Assembly: GCA_000620205.1 (NCBI GenBank)
Contig: JHVP01000006.1
Coordinates: 232,115-296,114, forward strand
Direction of reading: 5' to 3'
From: Geodermatophilaceae bacterium URHA0031
Lineage (GTDB): Bacteria > Actinomycetota > Actinomycetes > Mycobacteriales > Geodermatophilaceae
DNA: 64,000 bases
Both the position numbers and the translations under genes were made by a program. Positions 40,990-50,502 of this stretch are shown here, piece by piece; position 1 is the first letter of the stretch; every line of letters starts with the position of its first letter. The notes below the pieces were generated by a model. That model worked only from the letters and a program-made list of their open reading frames with translations, did no database searches and had not been told where the DNA came from.

Positions 40990-42531
40990 GTGACCGCTCC
41001 CCCCGCCCCGCCTGCCACCCGTCGGTGGTGGGTCCTGCTCGTCCTGTGCCTGTCGGTGCTGCTGGTCAGCGTGGACAACACCATCGTCAACGTCGCCCTC
41101 CCCACGATCGGCCGGGAGCTCGGGGCGAGCACCAGCGACCTGCAGTGGGTGGTGGACGGGTACACGCTCGCCTTCGCCGCCCTGCTGCTGCTCGGCGGCG
41201 CCCTCGGTGACCGGTTCGGCCGCCGCCGGTTGCTGGAGACCGGCCTGGTGCTCTTCGCCGCGACCTCCGCGCTGGCGGCGCTGGCCGACAGCACCGGCGA
41301 GCTGATCGCCGCCCGGGTGGCCATGGGCGTGGCCGCGGCGGCGATCTACCCGGCCACCCTGGCCCTCCTGGTGACCACCTTCCCCGACCGGCGGGAGCGG
41401 GCCACCGCGATCGGGCTGTGGTCGGCGGTCACCGGGCTGTCGGTCGCGATCGGGCCGGTCACCGGTGGGCTGCTCCTCGAGCACTTCTCCTGGGGCTCGG
41501 TGTTCCTGGTGAACCTCCCGCTGGCCGCGGTCGCCCTCACCGCCGGGCGGCTGCTGCTCACCGAGTCCGCGGACCCCCGCCCGCGCCGGTTCGACCTGGT
41601 CGGCGCCGGCCTGTCCGTCACCGCGGTCGGGCTGCTCGTCGTCACCACCATCGAGGCGCCGGGGAACGGCTGGTCCTCCCCCACCACCGTCGCCGGCTAC
41701 CTCGGCGCCGCCGTGGCCCTGGCCGGCTTCATCGGGTGGGAGCTGCGCCGGCCCGAGCCGATGCTCGACGTCCGCCTCTTCACCGACCGGCGGGTGTCGG
41801 TCGGCAGCGGGGCGATCGCGCTGGCCTTCTTCAGCCTCTTCGGCTTCATCTTCCTCATCACCCAGTACTTCCAGGCGGTCCGCGGCTACGACACCCTCAC
41901 CGCCGGGCTGGCCACCCTGCCCTTCGCCCTGGTCATCGGGGCGGTCAGCCCGCTGGCGATCCTGGCCATGCGGGCGCTGGGCACGAAGCTGGTGGTCGCC
42001 GCCGGGCTGCTGACCATGGCCGCCGGGTTCGCCGTCGCCGCCGGCAGCACGCTGGAGTCGGCGTACTGGGGGCGCATCGTGGTCGCCATGGTGCTGATGG
42101 CCGGCGGGCTCGGGCTGGTGACCAGCCCGGCGACCGACGCGGTCATGGGCGCGCTGCGCACCGAGCAGGCCGGTGCCGGCTCGGCGGTCAACGACACCGT
42201 CCGGGAGGTGGGCGGCACGCTCGGGGTCGCGGTCGTCGGCTCGGTGATGAGCACCGTCTACGGGCCCTCGGTGGTCGACGCGCTCACCGGCGCCGGCGCC
42301 CCGGCGCCCGTGGCGGAGGGTGCCGCGGACTCGGTGTTCGCCGGGCTCGCGGTGGCCGGTCAGCTGCCGGACGGCGCTGCCGTCGCCGTCCAGCAGGCGT
42401 TCCTGGACGGCGTCTCCGCCGGGTCCTGGGTGGCCGCGGCGGCGAGCGCGGCTGGAGCCGCCGTCGTGCTGGCCTTCCTGCCCGCCCAGCACCGCGTCCC
42501 CGACCCGGAGGCACAACTGGTGAGCGCCTGA
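40990..42531 (+). CDS. DHA2-family MFS drug exporter under TetR control
   Basis: A 513-residue, 14-helix transporter: VLLVSVDNTIVNVALPTIGREL in helix 1, GGALGDRFGRRRLLETG (motif A), and LWSAVTGLSVAIGPVTGGLLLEHFSWGSVFLVNLP (motif C region). GTG 40990 follows CCAGGAGG. Its divergent TetR partner and double operator suggest export of the compound that the repressor senses. It differs more from the other two DHA2 proteins in the window than they do from each other. Confidence 0.93.
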   Translation: MTAPPAPPATRRWWVLLVLCLSVLLVSVDNTIVNVALPTIGRELGASTSDLQWVVDGYTLAFAALLLLGGALGDRFGRRRLLETGLVLFAATSALAALADSTGELIAARVAMGVAAAAIYPATLALLVTTFPDRRERATAIGLWSAVTGLSVAIGPVTGGLLLEHFSWGSVFLVNLPLAAVALTAGRLLLTESADPRPRRFDLVGAGLSVTAVGLLVVTTIEAPGNGWSSPTTVAGYLGAAVALAGFIGWELRRPEPMLDVRLFTDRRVSVGSGAIALAFFSLFGFIFLITQYFQAVRGYDTLTAGLATLPFALVIGAVSPLAILAMRALGTKLVVAAGLLTMAAGFAVAAGSTLESAYWGRIVVAMVLMAGGLGLVTSPATDAVMGALRTEQAGAGSAVNDTVREVGGTLGVAVVGSVMSTVYGPSVVDALTGAGAPAPVAEGAADSVFAGLAVAGQLPDGAAVAVQQAFLDGVSAGSWVAAAASAAGAAVVLAFLPAQHRVPDPEAQLVSA

Positions 42532-42546
42532 GCGGCCGCGACCGGA

Positions 42547-42586
42547 ACGGCCCCTCGGCAGGGCCCGGTGGGGGCTGAGGGGCCGT
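42547..42586. terminator. Terminator between convergent DHA2 and APC genes
   Basis: ACGGCCCCT (42547-42555) pairs with AGGGGCCGT (42578-42586); the loop has further GC pairing. It touches the APC permease stop codon. Shape and position resemble the dispersed hairpin repeats at 4771-4842 and 11540-11612. Confidence 0.7.
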
Positions 42587-44139
42587 CAGCCGCGGGCGTC
42601 GGTGCCCGTCACGGAGTCCAGCAGGTCGTCGGTGCCGCGCAGCATGGTCTGCCCCCGGAAGAAGGCCGGCGCGACGCGGGCGTAGACGACCATCAGCAGC
42701 ACCCCGAGCAGCAGCGCACCGACGCCGATGACGAACACCCCGCCGACGCCGTGGAAGACCGTCTCGCCGTACCCGGGGTCGGCGTACTCGACGCAGGCGA
42801 GCACGAAGACGGCGAGCATGAACAGCCCGCCCAGCAGCGGCAGCAGGAAGCGCATCGCCACGTCCCGCGGGCCGTGCAGCGACCGGCGGAACTCCCAGGC
42901 GCAGGCGAAGCCGGTGAGCCCGTAGTAGAAGGCGATCAGCATGCCGGTGGCCGTGATCGAGTCCACCAGCACGTTCTGGCTGACCAGGGTCAGGCCCACG
43001 TAGAAGGCGATCGAGACCGCGCCCATCCAGACGGTGGAGACCGTCGGCGTCAGGTACCGCGGGTGGATCCGGGCGAAGGACCGCGGCAGCGCGCCGTAGG
43101 CGGCCATCGACAGCGACCCGCGGGCGGTGGGCAGGATCGTGGTCTGGGTGCACGCCGCCGAGGAGGTGAGCACCGAGATGATGAGCAGCGCCTCGAACAC
43201 CCGCCCGAAGACGTCGTCGCCGAACACCGTCGTCCCGAGGGCGTTGAAGACGTCCTCGGCGTTGGCCTCGTTGCCCAGCCCGATCCCCGCGGTGCCGACA
43301 CCGGCGAAGGCGACGGTCGCCACCGACACGACCGTGTAGATGCCGACCAGCAGGACCGTCGAGATGATCGCCGCCCGCCCCGGCGACCGGGTGGGGTCGG
43401 CGGTCTCCTCGTTCACCGCGACCGCGGAGTCCCAGCCCCAGTAGATGAAGATGGCCAGCAGCACGGCCTCGGTGAGCGAGGACCAGCTGAGCCCCGAGGG
43501 CCACAGCCAGGACAGCGAGGGCGTGAGGGAACCCGCAGGCGCGGTGCCGGCGTAGACCTTGACCAGCGCGTAGGCGGCGAACGCCACCAGGACGACGACC
43601 TCCACGGCCAGCAGCACGATCTGCACCCGCGCGGTCGGCTCGATGCCCCGGTAGCAGATCCAGGTCATCACGGCGATCCAGCCGACGCCGGCGACCGTCG
43701 TCCAGAGCGTGCTGTCGGCGAGGGAGTCCAGCCCGACCAGCCGGTACCCGTAGGAGCCGGCGATCTGGGCGAGGTTCGCCATCACGATGACGTCGGCGGC
43801 GATGATCCCCCAGCCGCCCATCCAGCCGGTGCGCGGACCGAAGGCCCGGGCCGCCCAGGTGAAGGTCGTCCCGCAGTCCGGCTCGCGCTTGTTCAGCTCC
43901 GAGTAGGCGATGGCGATCAGCCACATCGGCACGAACGCGAGCAGCATGATCGCCGGCGCCTTGACCCCGACGGCGATGACGACGAAGCCCAGCGTGGCGG
44001 CCAGGGCGTAGGCCGGCGCGGTGGAGGAGACACCCAGCACGATGGAGGAGACCAGCCCCAGGGCCCCGCTCTTGAGGCCCTTGTCGACGGCGGCGCCCTC
44101 GACCCGGGGGGGCGCCGCCGGTGCGGGGGACCCCGTCAT
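42586..44139 (-). CDS. APC-superfamily amino acid/polyamine permease
   Basis: A 517-residue protein with about 12-14 transmembrane helices. LKSGALGLVSSIVLGVSSTAPAYALAATLGF, the conserved ELNKREPDCGTTFTWAARAFGPRTGWMGGW and SAVAVNEETADPTRSPGRAAIISTVLL are APC (FRLRE/AmpA-like) features. It probably imports an amino acid or amine by proton symport; substrate unknown. The start may be ATG 44139 or ATG 44181, neither with a clear ribosome site. It lies 67 bp after the SDR gene on the same strand. Confidence 0.87.
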   Translation of the reverse strand: MTGSPAPAAPPRVEGAAVDKGLKSGALGLVSSIVLGVSSTAPAYALAATLGFVVIAVGVKAPAIMLLAFVPMWLIAIAYSELNKREPDCGTTFTWAARAFGPRTGWMGGWGIIAADVIVMANLAQIAGSYGYRLVGLDSLADSTLWTTVAGVGWIAVMTWICYRGIEPTARVQIVLLAVEVVVLVAFAAYALVKVYAGTAPAGSLTPSLSWLWPSGLSWSSLTEAVLLAIFIYWGWDSAVAVNEETADPTRSPGRAAIISTVLLVGIYTVVSVATVAFAGVGTAGIGLGNEANAEDVFNALGTTVFGDDVFGRVFEALLIISVLTSSAACTQTTILPTARGSLSMAAYGALPRSFARIHPRYLTPTVSTVWMGAVSIAFYVGLTLVSQNVLVDSITATGMLIAFYYGLTGFACAWEFRRSLHGPRDVAMRFLLPLLGGLFMLAVFVLACVEYADPGYGETVFHGVGGVFVIGVGALLLGVLLMVVYARVAPAFFRGQTMLRGTDDLLDSVTGTDARG

Positions 44140-44206
44140 GCCGGAGCGGTGCGCGCAGTCATGACACGGTTTATCGCACATCAGGCGGCCGCACGGCGGA
44201 TCCGGG

Positions 44207-44983
44207 TCAGACGTGCGGCTGGCCGGTCGACGCGCTGGTCCCGCCGTCGACCGGGACGACCGCCCCGGTGACGTAGCCCGCCGCCTCGCTGGCCAGGAAC
44301 AGCACCACCGGCGCGACGTCCTCCGGCTGTCCCGGCCGGCCGAGCGGGATCCGGTTGACGAAGGGTGCCAGCGACTCCTCGTCCCGGCCCATCCCCTCGG
44401 TGAGCTCGGTGAGGGTGAACGCCGGGGCCACCGCGTTCAGCCGGACCCCGTCGGCGCCCCAGTCCAGCGCGAGGGACCGGACGAAGTTGCTGATCGCGGC
44501 CTTCGTGGCGTTGTAGGCCGCCTGCCCCCAGTCACCGCGCTCCCCGGAGACCGAGGACACCGCCACCAGGTTGCCGCCGGAGGTGGCCAGGTGCGGCAGC
44601 GCGGCCTTGGCCAGGTGGAAGAAGGCGTCGACGTTGGTGGCCCGCAGCCGCTCCCACGCGTCGTCGGCCAGCTCGGTGAGCGGGCCGGACTCGTAGCCGG
44701 CGGCATTGCTCACCACGACGTCGAGCCGGCCGAAGCGCTCGACGACCTCGGCCACCAGCCGGGTGACCTGCGCCCCGTCGGAGACGTCCGCAGGCAGCGC
44801 CGCGGTGCGCTCGGCCGGGTGCCCGGCCAGCGCCTGCTCGAGCCGGTCGGGACGGCGGCCGGTGACGGCGACGGTCGCCCCCGCGTCGAGGAAGGCGCGG
44901 GTGATCGCGAGACCGATGCCGCTGCCACCCCCGGTGACCAGGACGACGGAGCCGGTGAAGTCGAACGAGCAGGAGGAGGGCAT
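44207..44983 (-). CDS. Short-chain dehydrogenase/reductase
   Basis: A 258-residue NAD(P)-dependent oxidoreductase. The cofactor motif TGGGSGIG is at about residues 17-24, NAAGYESG at about 93, catalytic Ser in VAVSSVSGE, and Y-x3-K in AAYNATKAA. The C-terminus PVDGGTSAS is usual for classical SDRs. Substrate unknown. ATG 44983. It diverges from the DHA2 gene at 45115 and may be co-transcribed with the APC permease gene. Confidence 0.92.
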   Translation of the reverse strand: MPSSCSFDFTGSVVLVTGGGSGIGLAITRAFLDAGATVAVTGRRPDRLEQALAGHPAERTAALPADVSDGAQVTRLVAEVVERFGRLDVVVSNAAGYESGPLTELADDAWERLRATNVDAFFHLAKAALPHLATSGGNLVAVSSVSGERGDWGQAAYNATKAAISNFVRSLALDWGADGVRLNAVAPAFTLTELTEGMGRDEESLAPFVNRIPLGRPGQPEDVAPVVLFLASEAAGYVTGAVVPVDGGTSASTGQPHV

Positions 44984-45114
44984 GGCCGCACCTTCCCCAG
45001 CCGGGAACAGGTCGACACCACGGATGGTTGCGTGCAGCGAGCAATGACCTCAGGCGTTCCCGCGCCGGCGCGACGGTGCGCCTCTGACCTGCACATCTCG
45101 CCCAGGAGCAACCC

Positions 45115-46641
45115 GTGTCCCAACCCGCTCCCCCCTCCGCCGCGGCCGTTCCCGGGACCGCTGACGCCAAGGCCGCCGCGGCCGCCCAGGACGAACGCGA
45201 CCACGGTCGCCGTTGGTGGACCCTTGCCGCGCTCGGCCTGGCCCAGTTGATGGTCGTGCTCGACGCGACGATCGTGAACATCGCACTGCCCAGCGCCCAG
45301 GCCGACCTCGGCTTCGACGACGCCGACCGGCAGTGGGTGGTCACCGCCTACGCCCTGGCCTTCGGCGGGCTGCTGCTGCTCGGCGGCCGGCTGGCCGACA
45401 TGTTCGGCCGCCGCCGCACCCTGCTCGTCGGCCTGGTCGGGTTCGCCCTGGCCTCCGCCCTCGGCGGCGCGGCCACCGGCTTCGGCACGCTGGTCGCCGC
45501 CCGCGCCGTCCAGGGGGTGTTCGGCGCGGTGCTCGCCCCCTCGGCGCTGTCGTTGCTGACCATCACGTTCAGCGACCCCAAGGAGCGCGGCAAGGCCTTC
45601 GGCATCTTCGGCGCGATCGCCGGTGCCGGTGCGGCCATCGGCCTGCTCCTCGGCGGCGTGCTCACCGAGTACGCCAGCTGGCGCTGGTGCCTCTACGTCA
45701 ACATCCCGATCGCGCTGCTCGCCGGCGCGGGCGCGGTGCTGTTCGTCCGCAAGGTCGCCCCGGCCACCGGCGTCCACCTCGACATCCCCGGGGTGGTCAC
45801 CGCGGTGCTGGGCCTCGGCGGGCTGGTCTACGCCTTCGCCCGGGCCGAGACCGACGGCTGGGGCGACCCGGTCACGGTGACCCTGATCGTCGTCTCGGCG
45901 CTGCTGCTGGTCGGGTTCGTCCTGCTGCAGGCCAGGGTCGCCCATCCGCTGCTGCCGCTGCGGGTGGTCCTGGACCGGCGTCGCGGTGGCGCCTACGTGG
46001 CCATCACGCTGGCCGCCATCGGCATGTTCGCCGTCTTCCTGTTCCTCACCTACTACCTGCAGCAGACCAAGGGCTTCAGCCCGCTGAAGAGCGGCGTCGC
46101 GTTCCTGCCGTTCGTGGCGGGCATCCTGACCAGCTCGACGGTCGTCGTCCCCCGGCTGCTGCCGAGGATCGGCCCGCGGTTCATCATCGCCACCGGCCAG
46201 CTGCTGGGCATGGCCGGGCTGCTCTACCTGTGGCGGCTGGAGGCCACCAGCGGCTACCTGGGCCACGTGCTGCCGGCGCTGTTCGTGATGGGGCTGGGGA
46301 TGGGCCTGATCTTCGCCTCGTGCTTCAACACCGCGACCTCGGGCACCCGGCCCGCGGACGCCGGGGTCGCCTCTGCGCTGGTCAACACCGGCCAGCAGGT
46401 CGGCGGGGCGCTCGGCACGGCGCTGCTGAACACCATCGCGGCCACGGTCACCGCCTCGTACGTGACGGCCCACCAGCAGTCGGCCTCGGTGCTCGCGGAC
46501 GCCGCCGTCGCCGGGGAGACCCGCGCGTTCCTGGTCTCGGCCGGGGTCTTCGCGCTCGGCGCGGTGGTGAGCCTGCTGGTGTTCCCCAGCGGCCCGAACC
46601 CGGTGTCGCAGCGCGGCGCGCAGGTGCCCGCCGGTCACTGA
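45115..46641 (+). CDS. DHA2-family MFS transporter, paralogue of 8696-10228
   Basis: A 508-residue, 14-helix exporter. [55 protein letters not shown] and [26 protein letters not shown] track the transporter at 8696 almost block by block, pointing to a duplication within this genome region or lineage. GTG 45115 follows CAGGAGC. A 14-bp-arm terminator follows the gene. Substrate unknown. Confidence 0.92.
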   Translation: MSQPAPPSAAAVPGTADAKAAAAAQDERDHGRRWWTLAALGLAQLMVVLDATIVNIALPSAQADLGFDDADRQWVVTAYALAFGGLLLLGGRLADMFGRRRTLLVGLVGFALASALGGAATGFGTLVAARAVQGVFGAVLAPSALSLLTITFSDPKERGKAFGIFGAIAGAGAAIGLLLGGVLTEYASWRWCLYVNIPIALLAGAGAVLFVRKVAPATGVHLDIPGVVTAVLGLGGLVYAFARAETDGWGDPVTVTLIVVSALLLVGFVLLQARVAHPLLPLRVVLDRRRGGAYVAITLAAIGMFAVFLFLTYYLQQTKGFSPLKSGVAFLPFVAGILTSSTVVVPRLLPRIGPRFIIATGQLLGMAGLLYLWRLEATSGYLGHVLPALFVMGLGMGLIFASCFNTATSGTRPADAGVASALVNTGQQVGGALGTALLNTIAATVTASYVTAHQQSASVLADAAVAGETRAFLVSAGVFALGAVVSLLVFPSGPNPVSQRGAQVPAGH

Positions 46642-46654
46642 GCCCCCGCACGCC

Positions 46655-46698
46655 GCACGACGGCGCCGTCCTCGAGCCCGGGGGCGGCGCCGTCGTGC
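46655..46698 (+). terminator. Terminator after the DHA2 gene
   Basis: GCACGACGGCGCCG (46655-46668) pairs with CGGCGCCGTCGTGC (46685-46698), perfect 14-bp arms, 13 bp after the stop codon. Confidence 0.85.
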
Positions 46699-46819
46699 GT
46701 CCGCACACCCCGCGCGAGCCGGTGTGCGGGAAACGGAACGCAGAAACAGCCTGGCCGTCACCGGGCGTCCTCACCCGGGTCGTGGACTGCAGGGACGCAC
46801 CCACCGCAACGGAGGACCC

Positions 46820-48099
46820 ATGCCGGACCTGTTCAGCCCCTTCACCCTCAAGGGCGTCACCCTCCGCAACCGCATCGGCATGAGCCCGATGACGATGTAC
46901 CGCTCCCGCAACGGCCAGCTCGACGACTTCCACTCATGTACCTGGGCGCCCGAGCCGCCGGCGGTTTCGGCCTGGTGTTCCCCGAGCAGGTGGCGATCGC
47001 CCCCGAGGGGCGCACCGGCGTGCACTGCGCCGGCATCTGGGACGACGACCAGATCGAGGGCCACGCCCGGGTCACCTCGATGATCAAGCAGGTGGGCGGC
47101 GTCGCCGGCATCCAGCTCGGCCACACCGGCCGCAACGGCAGCGAGCTGAAGCCCTGGGAGGGCGGCACCCAGCTCCCGCCGGACCACCCCGACGGCTGGC
47201 AGGTCGTCGGCCCGTCGGCGATCCCGTACGGCGCCCCCAAGCGGCCCTACCCGGTGCACGCGCTCACCGTCGCGGAGATCAAGCAGGTGCACCAGCAGTA
47301 CGCCGACGCGGCCCGCCGCGCGGCCGACGCCGGGTACGAGTGGCTGGAGATGCACTACGCGCACGGCTACCTGGGTGCCAGCTTCTTCTCGCCGTTGGCC
47401 AACCGGCGCGACGACGAGTACGGGGGCAGCCTGGAGAACCGGGCCCGCTTCCACCTGGAGGCGCTGGGCGCCGTCCGCGCGGTGTGGCCGGAGCACCTGC
47501 CGCTGACGATGCGGCTCGGCTCGGACGACTTCCACCCGCAGGGGACCCAGTTCGAGGACTCGGTCGTCGCGATCGGCTGGATGGCCGAGCACGGGCTGGA
47601 CCTCGCCGACGTCAGCTTCGGCGGGAACACCGACGACATGGTCGACCCGTTCTGGAACGACGCCAGCGCCTGGGTCGCCAAGGCCGGCCGGATCAAGCGG
47701 GAGATCGGCATCCCCGTGGCCACCAGCTGGAACCTGGGCATGCCGCAGAACGCCGACGCCGCCGTGCGCAACGGGGACGTCGACGTCGTCCTGCTCGGTC
47801 GCCCGGCGCTGGCCAACCCGCACTGGCCGGTCTGGGCGGCCCGGGAGCTCGGTCAGGAGAGCCCGTTCGACCTGGTGCCCGAGGACTGGGGCTGGTGGCT
47901 GAAGAACTTCCGGGGTCACGCGCCGAGCATCGGCTGGCCCGAGGTCGCAGGCTCCGAGGCCGACGACGTTGCCGCCCTCGAGGCCGACGACGTTGCCGCC
48001 TTCGAGGCGGACGACGTTGCCGCCTTCGAGGCGGACCTCGCCGCGGACACCCCGGTCGGTGACGACGTCCCGGTGCCGGCGGGCGCGCTGGGCACCTGA
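46820..48099 (+). pseudogene. NADH:flavin oxidoreductase (Old Yellow Enzyme, YqjM-like), frameshifted
   Basis: The gene opens at ATG 46820 after GGAGG with [20 protein letters not shown] and GQLDDFH, then loses frame near 46937. The next frame (from [20 protein letters not shown], 46936) continues through IQLGHTGRNGS, HYAHGYLGASFFSPLANRRDDEYGGS and PLTMRLG to 48099. Inserting one C in CCACTC restores the expected [15 protein letters not shown]. It is otherwise complete (about 425 residues), so it is a fresh inactivation or a sequencing error. The C-terminus also carries an unusual EADDVAAF repeat. Confidence 0.85.
47956..48036 (+). repeat. 24-bp tandem repeat encoding acidic octapeptides
   Basis: Three full 24-bp copies start at 47956, 47980 and 48004, with a partial fourth at 48028. 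Each encodes EADDVAA followed by L or F. They form an extension after the OYE barrel, before ADTPVGDDVPVPAG. The near-identical copies imply recent slippage or recombination. Confidence 0.9.
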
Positions 48100-48281
48100 G
48101 CCGGCTGCGCCGGGTCGCCGAGACGTGCAGGCGGCCCGGTGCACCACGCGCACCACCGGGCACAGCCCGACGTGATGTGCGTCGTGGCGCTTGCCCCGGA
48201 CCGGTCGTCCGTGACACAACAGACGTCGGGGCCCAGCACCGGGCCCGGTGAGCCCCCGGACCGCCGGGGCAGCGACGTGGG

Positions 48282-50390
48282 GTGGGTGGACGCGTGGAGC
48301 CGACGTGTGTCGGCGACCTGCCGGAGGCAGACCAGCAGGCGACCCGGCTGCGGGCGCAGTTGGCGATCGACGCGGCCGGCATCGGGACCTTCGACTGGGA
48401 CCTCACCACCGGTCGGCTGAGCTGGGACGACCGGCTGATCGAGATGTTCGGCTACGACGCGGGGACGTTCGAGCAGACCATCGAGGCCTTCAACGCCCGG
48501 CTGCACCCCGACGACCTGCCCCGGGTGACCGAGGCGCTCAAGCACGTGATCGCCACCCAGGGTGAGCTGGACACCGACTACCGGATCCTGCTGCCCGACG
48601 GTGACACCCGGTGGGTCAGCGCCCGGGGCAAGGGCTTCGGTGCCGCCACGGGGCCGGCGGCCCGGGTCATCGGCGTGGCCTACGACGTCACCGCCGAGGT
48701 GGCGAGCGAGGCCCGGGTCAGCCGGGTGCTGGAGGCGATGCCGGCCGGCTTCTACTCGCTGGACGCCGAGTGGCGTTTCGCCCACGTCAACGCCCAGGCG
48801 GAGAAGCTGCTCGGGCGCACCCGAGACGAGCTGCTGGGCCAGGTCATCTGGGATGCGTTCCCGGCCACGGTCAACGGCGTGTTCGAGGTGAGCTACCGGC
48901 GGGCGGTGGAGACCGGGCAGCCGGTCGCCTTCGACGCGCACTACCCCGAGCCGCTCAACGGCTGGTACGAGCTGCGCGCCTGGCCCACCCCCGACGGCCT
49001 GTCGGTCTACTTCATCGAGGTGACCGAGCGTCGTCGCGCCGAGGCGCAGGCCGAGCGGGCCACCCGCCGGCTCACCCTGCTGGCCCAGGTCAGCGCCGAG
49101 CTGGCCGGCACCCTGGACGTCGAGGCGGCCACCGCCCGGTTGCCCCGGATCGTCGTCCCGGCGCTGGCCGACTACTGCGTGCTCACCGTCATCGACGACG
49201 ACGGGCACCCGAGAGACGTCGGCAGCTGGCACGTGGACCCGGCGCAGCGGTCGGTGCTGGAGCGCTACGCCGAGGTGCGGCTGGACGCGATGCCGCTGAC
49301 CTCGCCGGTGGGCATCGCCCTGCACTCCAACGAGGCGGTGACCTTCGCCGGGGACGAGGTGCTGGACCTGCTGCCGGCGGGCCGGGCGCGCGACCTGCTG
49401 ACCGTGCTGGCCCCCCGGACCGAGGTGGCGCTCCCGCTGCGCGCCCGCGGCCGCACGCTGGGTCTGCTGACGCTCTTCTACGCCGACGGGCACCAGCCCA
49501 CCGACGCCGACGTCACGATCGCCCAGGACGTCGCGGACCGGGCCGGGCTCGCGCTGGACAACGCCCGGTTGTTCAGCCAGCAGCAGCAGATGGCCGAGGC
49601 GCTGCAGCGCAGCCTGCTCACCGAGCCACCGGAGCCCGACCACGCGGAGATCGTCGTGCGGTACCTGCCGGCCGCCGAGGCCGCCCGGGTCGGCGGGGAC
49701 TGGTACGACGCCTTCCTGCAGCCCAGCGGGGCCACCACGCTGGTCATCGGCGACGTCGTCGGGCACGACACCGCGGCGGCCGCCGCGATGGGGCAGGTGC
49801 GCAGCCTGCTGCGCGGCATCGCCGCCTACAGCGACGCCGGCCCCGCCGAGGTGCTGCGCGGCCTGGACTCGGCCATGGCCGTGCTGCAGATCGACACGCT
49901 GGCCACCGCGGCGGTGGCCCGGTTCGAGCAGGACGAGGAGGACCGGCGGCGCGGGGTCACCCGGATGGTGTGGGCCAACGCCGGTCACCTGCCGCCGCTG
50001 GCGCTGCACCCCGACGGCAGCGTCGTCGTCCTGGCCGACTGGAAGGCCGACCTCCTGCTCGGCGTGGACTCCAGCACCCACCGCAGCGAGCTGGAGGTGA
50101 CGCTGGACCGTGGCTCCACCATGCTGCTCTACACCGACGGGCTGATCGAGCGCCGGGACGCCGATCTGGACACCGGCCTCCACCGGCTGCGCACGCACCT
50201 GGCGGAGCTGGCCGACCTGCCGCTGCAGCAGCTGTGCGACGAGCTGATCGCCCGGCTCGTCGACGGCAAGCCCGAGGACGACGTGGCCCTGGTCGCCGTC
50301 CGGCTGCACCGGCAGGACCGGCCGCGGCCGGTGGAGGCCGGACCGAACCGGGTGCCCGATCTGGTGCCGGAGGACCCGACCCTTGGCTGA
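48282..50390 (+). CDS. PAS-PAS-GAF-PP2C (SpoIIE/RsbU-type) phosphatase
   Basis: About 702 residues. Two PAS domains (about 25-135, GTFDWDLTTGRLSWDDRLIEM; 140-250, FYSLDAEWRFAHVNAQAEKLLGRTRDELLGQ), a GAF domain (about 265-430) and a SpoIIE-type PP2C domain (about 435-690) with metal-binding VGGDWYDAF, VIGDVVGHD, ANAGHLPPL, LLYTDGLIERRD and PEDDVALVAV. It should dephosphorylate an anti-sigma-factor antagonist when the sensors are triggered. The start is GTG 48282 or GTG 48294. A MEDS-HATPase gene follows, suggesting one signalling unit. Confidence 0.9.
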   Translation: MGGRVEPTCVGDLPEADQQATRLRAQLAIDAAGIGTFDWDLTTGRLSWDDRLIEMFGYDAGTFEQTIEAFNARLHPDDLPRVTEALKHVIATQGELDTDYRILLPDGDTRWVSARGKGFGAATGPAARVIGVAYDVTAEVASEARVSRVLEAMPAGFYSLDAEWRFAHVNAQAEKLLGRTRDELLGQVIWDAFPATVNGVFEVSYRRAVETGQPVAFDAHYPEPLNGWYELRAWPTPDGLSVYFIEVTERRRAEAQAERATRRLTLLAQVSAELAGTLDVEAATARLPRIVVPALADYCVLTVIDDDGHPRDVGSWHVDPAQRSVLERYAEVRLDAMPLTSPVGIALHSNEAVTFAGDEVLDLLPAGRARDLLTVLAPRTEVALPLRARGRTLGLLTLFYADGHQPTDADVTIAQDVADRAGLALDNARLFSQQQQMAEALQRSLLTEPPEPDHAEIVVRYLPAAEAARVGGDWYDAFLQPSGATTLVIGDVVGHDTAAAAAMGQVRSLLRGIAAYSDAGPAEVLRGLDSAMAVLQIDTLATAAVARFEQDEEDRRRGVTRMVWANAGHLPPLALHPDGSVVVLADWKADLLLGVDSSTHRSELEVTLDRGSTMLLYTDGLIERRDADLDTGLHRLRTHLAELADLPLQQLCDELIARLVDGKPEDDVALVAVRLHRQDRPRPVEAGPNRVPDLVPEDPTLG

Positions 50391-50502
50391 GCCGACGACG
50401 ACCAGGGGCGCCGTTCGATCCCGTACCACAGGTCCCGGTGACCGGGTGGCCTACCGTGGGGAGCCGGCGGACGTTCCCAGCGACGACCGAGAGGAAGGCC
50501 CG

